Shown here piece by piece: positions 5,930 through 5,941 of a stretch of 5,941 bases of DNA (position 1 is its first letter; the number at the start of each line of letters is the position of its first letter). The position numbers were made by a program, and so were the translations under genes. The stretch is from an uncultured Bacilli bacterium (GTDB taxonomy: Bacteria; Bacillota_I; Bacilli_A; RF39; UBA660). Location of the stretch: contig CANRCL010000071.1 in NCBI GenBank assembly GCA_947629115.1, positions 1-5,941 of the forward strand. Direction: 5' to 3'. Below the pieces are notes generated by a model. That model was not told where the DNA came from and searched no databases. It was given only the letters and a program-made list of their open reading frames with translations.

Positions 5930-5941
5930 AAAAAGGAAATA
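5930..5941 (+). promoter_or_regulatory. SD-like sequence at window end, probably for the next + strand gene
   Basis: The window ends in AAAAAGGAAATA, whose AAAGGA (5932-5937) is a plausible ribosome-binding site for a start codon a few bases beyond the edge. No start codon is visible, so this is an inference from position only. A TTGATA (5878-5883) further upstream could be its -35, but no -10 at good spacing was found. Confidence 0.3.

Overview
This AT-rich window carries three complete genes, all on the + strand, each apparently transcribed alone with its own intrinsic terminator, followed by a gene-free right end with several inverted repeats. Very low GC, all-TAA stops, Trp written as TGG (standard code, not the Mycoplasma code), SD-like ribosome sites and a pyruvate:ferredoxin oxidoreductase suggest an anaerobic, fermentative, low-GC Gram-positive-type bacterium. 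The style of the first gene resembles uncultured gut Bacillota/Mollicutes-like (RF39-type) genomes. That placement is inferred from recalled family resemblance, not from a marker gene.

Left (1-1680): a run of nine G starts the window, then a TATAAT box and a 526-residue secreted or surface-anchored protein. It has a signal peptide, a short tail-fibre-like NVQDAIDEL helix and a C-terminal sulfatase-modifying-factor/C-type-lectin-like (FGE-type) domain without the catalytic cysteines. A hairpin terminator follows.

Middle (1680-5068): a single-chain pyruvate:ferredoxin (flavodoxin) oxidoreductase (nifJ family) with thiamine-diphosphate, gamma and two-[4Fe-4S] ferredoxin domains. It probably starts at a TTG directly after a strong SD and ends in a hairpin overlapping the stop codon. 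It would make acetyl-CoA and reduced ferredoxin from pyruvate.

Right (5069-5941): a stand-alone DNA ligase D-type 3'-phosphoesterase domain protein, a DNA-end-cleaning enzyme with no ligase, polymerase or Ku partner in view, and its terminator. Beyond it lie a terminator oriented for the minus strand, a roughly 100-nt three-way-junction-like inverted-repeat element, a minus-strand promoter-like sequence, two copies of a short palindrome, and an SD-like sequence at the very edge that may serve a gene just outside.

The three genes have no obvious shared pathway. The most interesting points are a possible phase-variable or diversified surface lectin at the left edge and the unexplained structured element at the right. 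No CRISPR array, reverse transcriptase, transposase, tRNA or rRNA was recognised.
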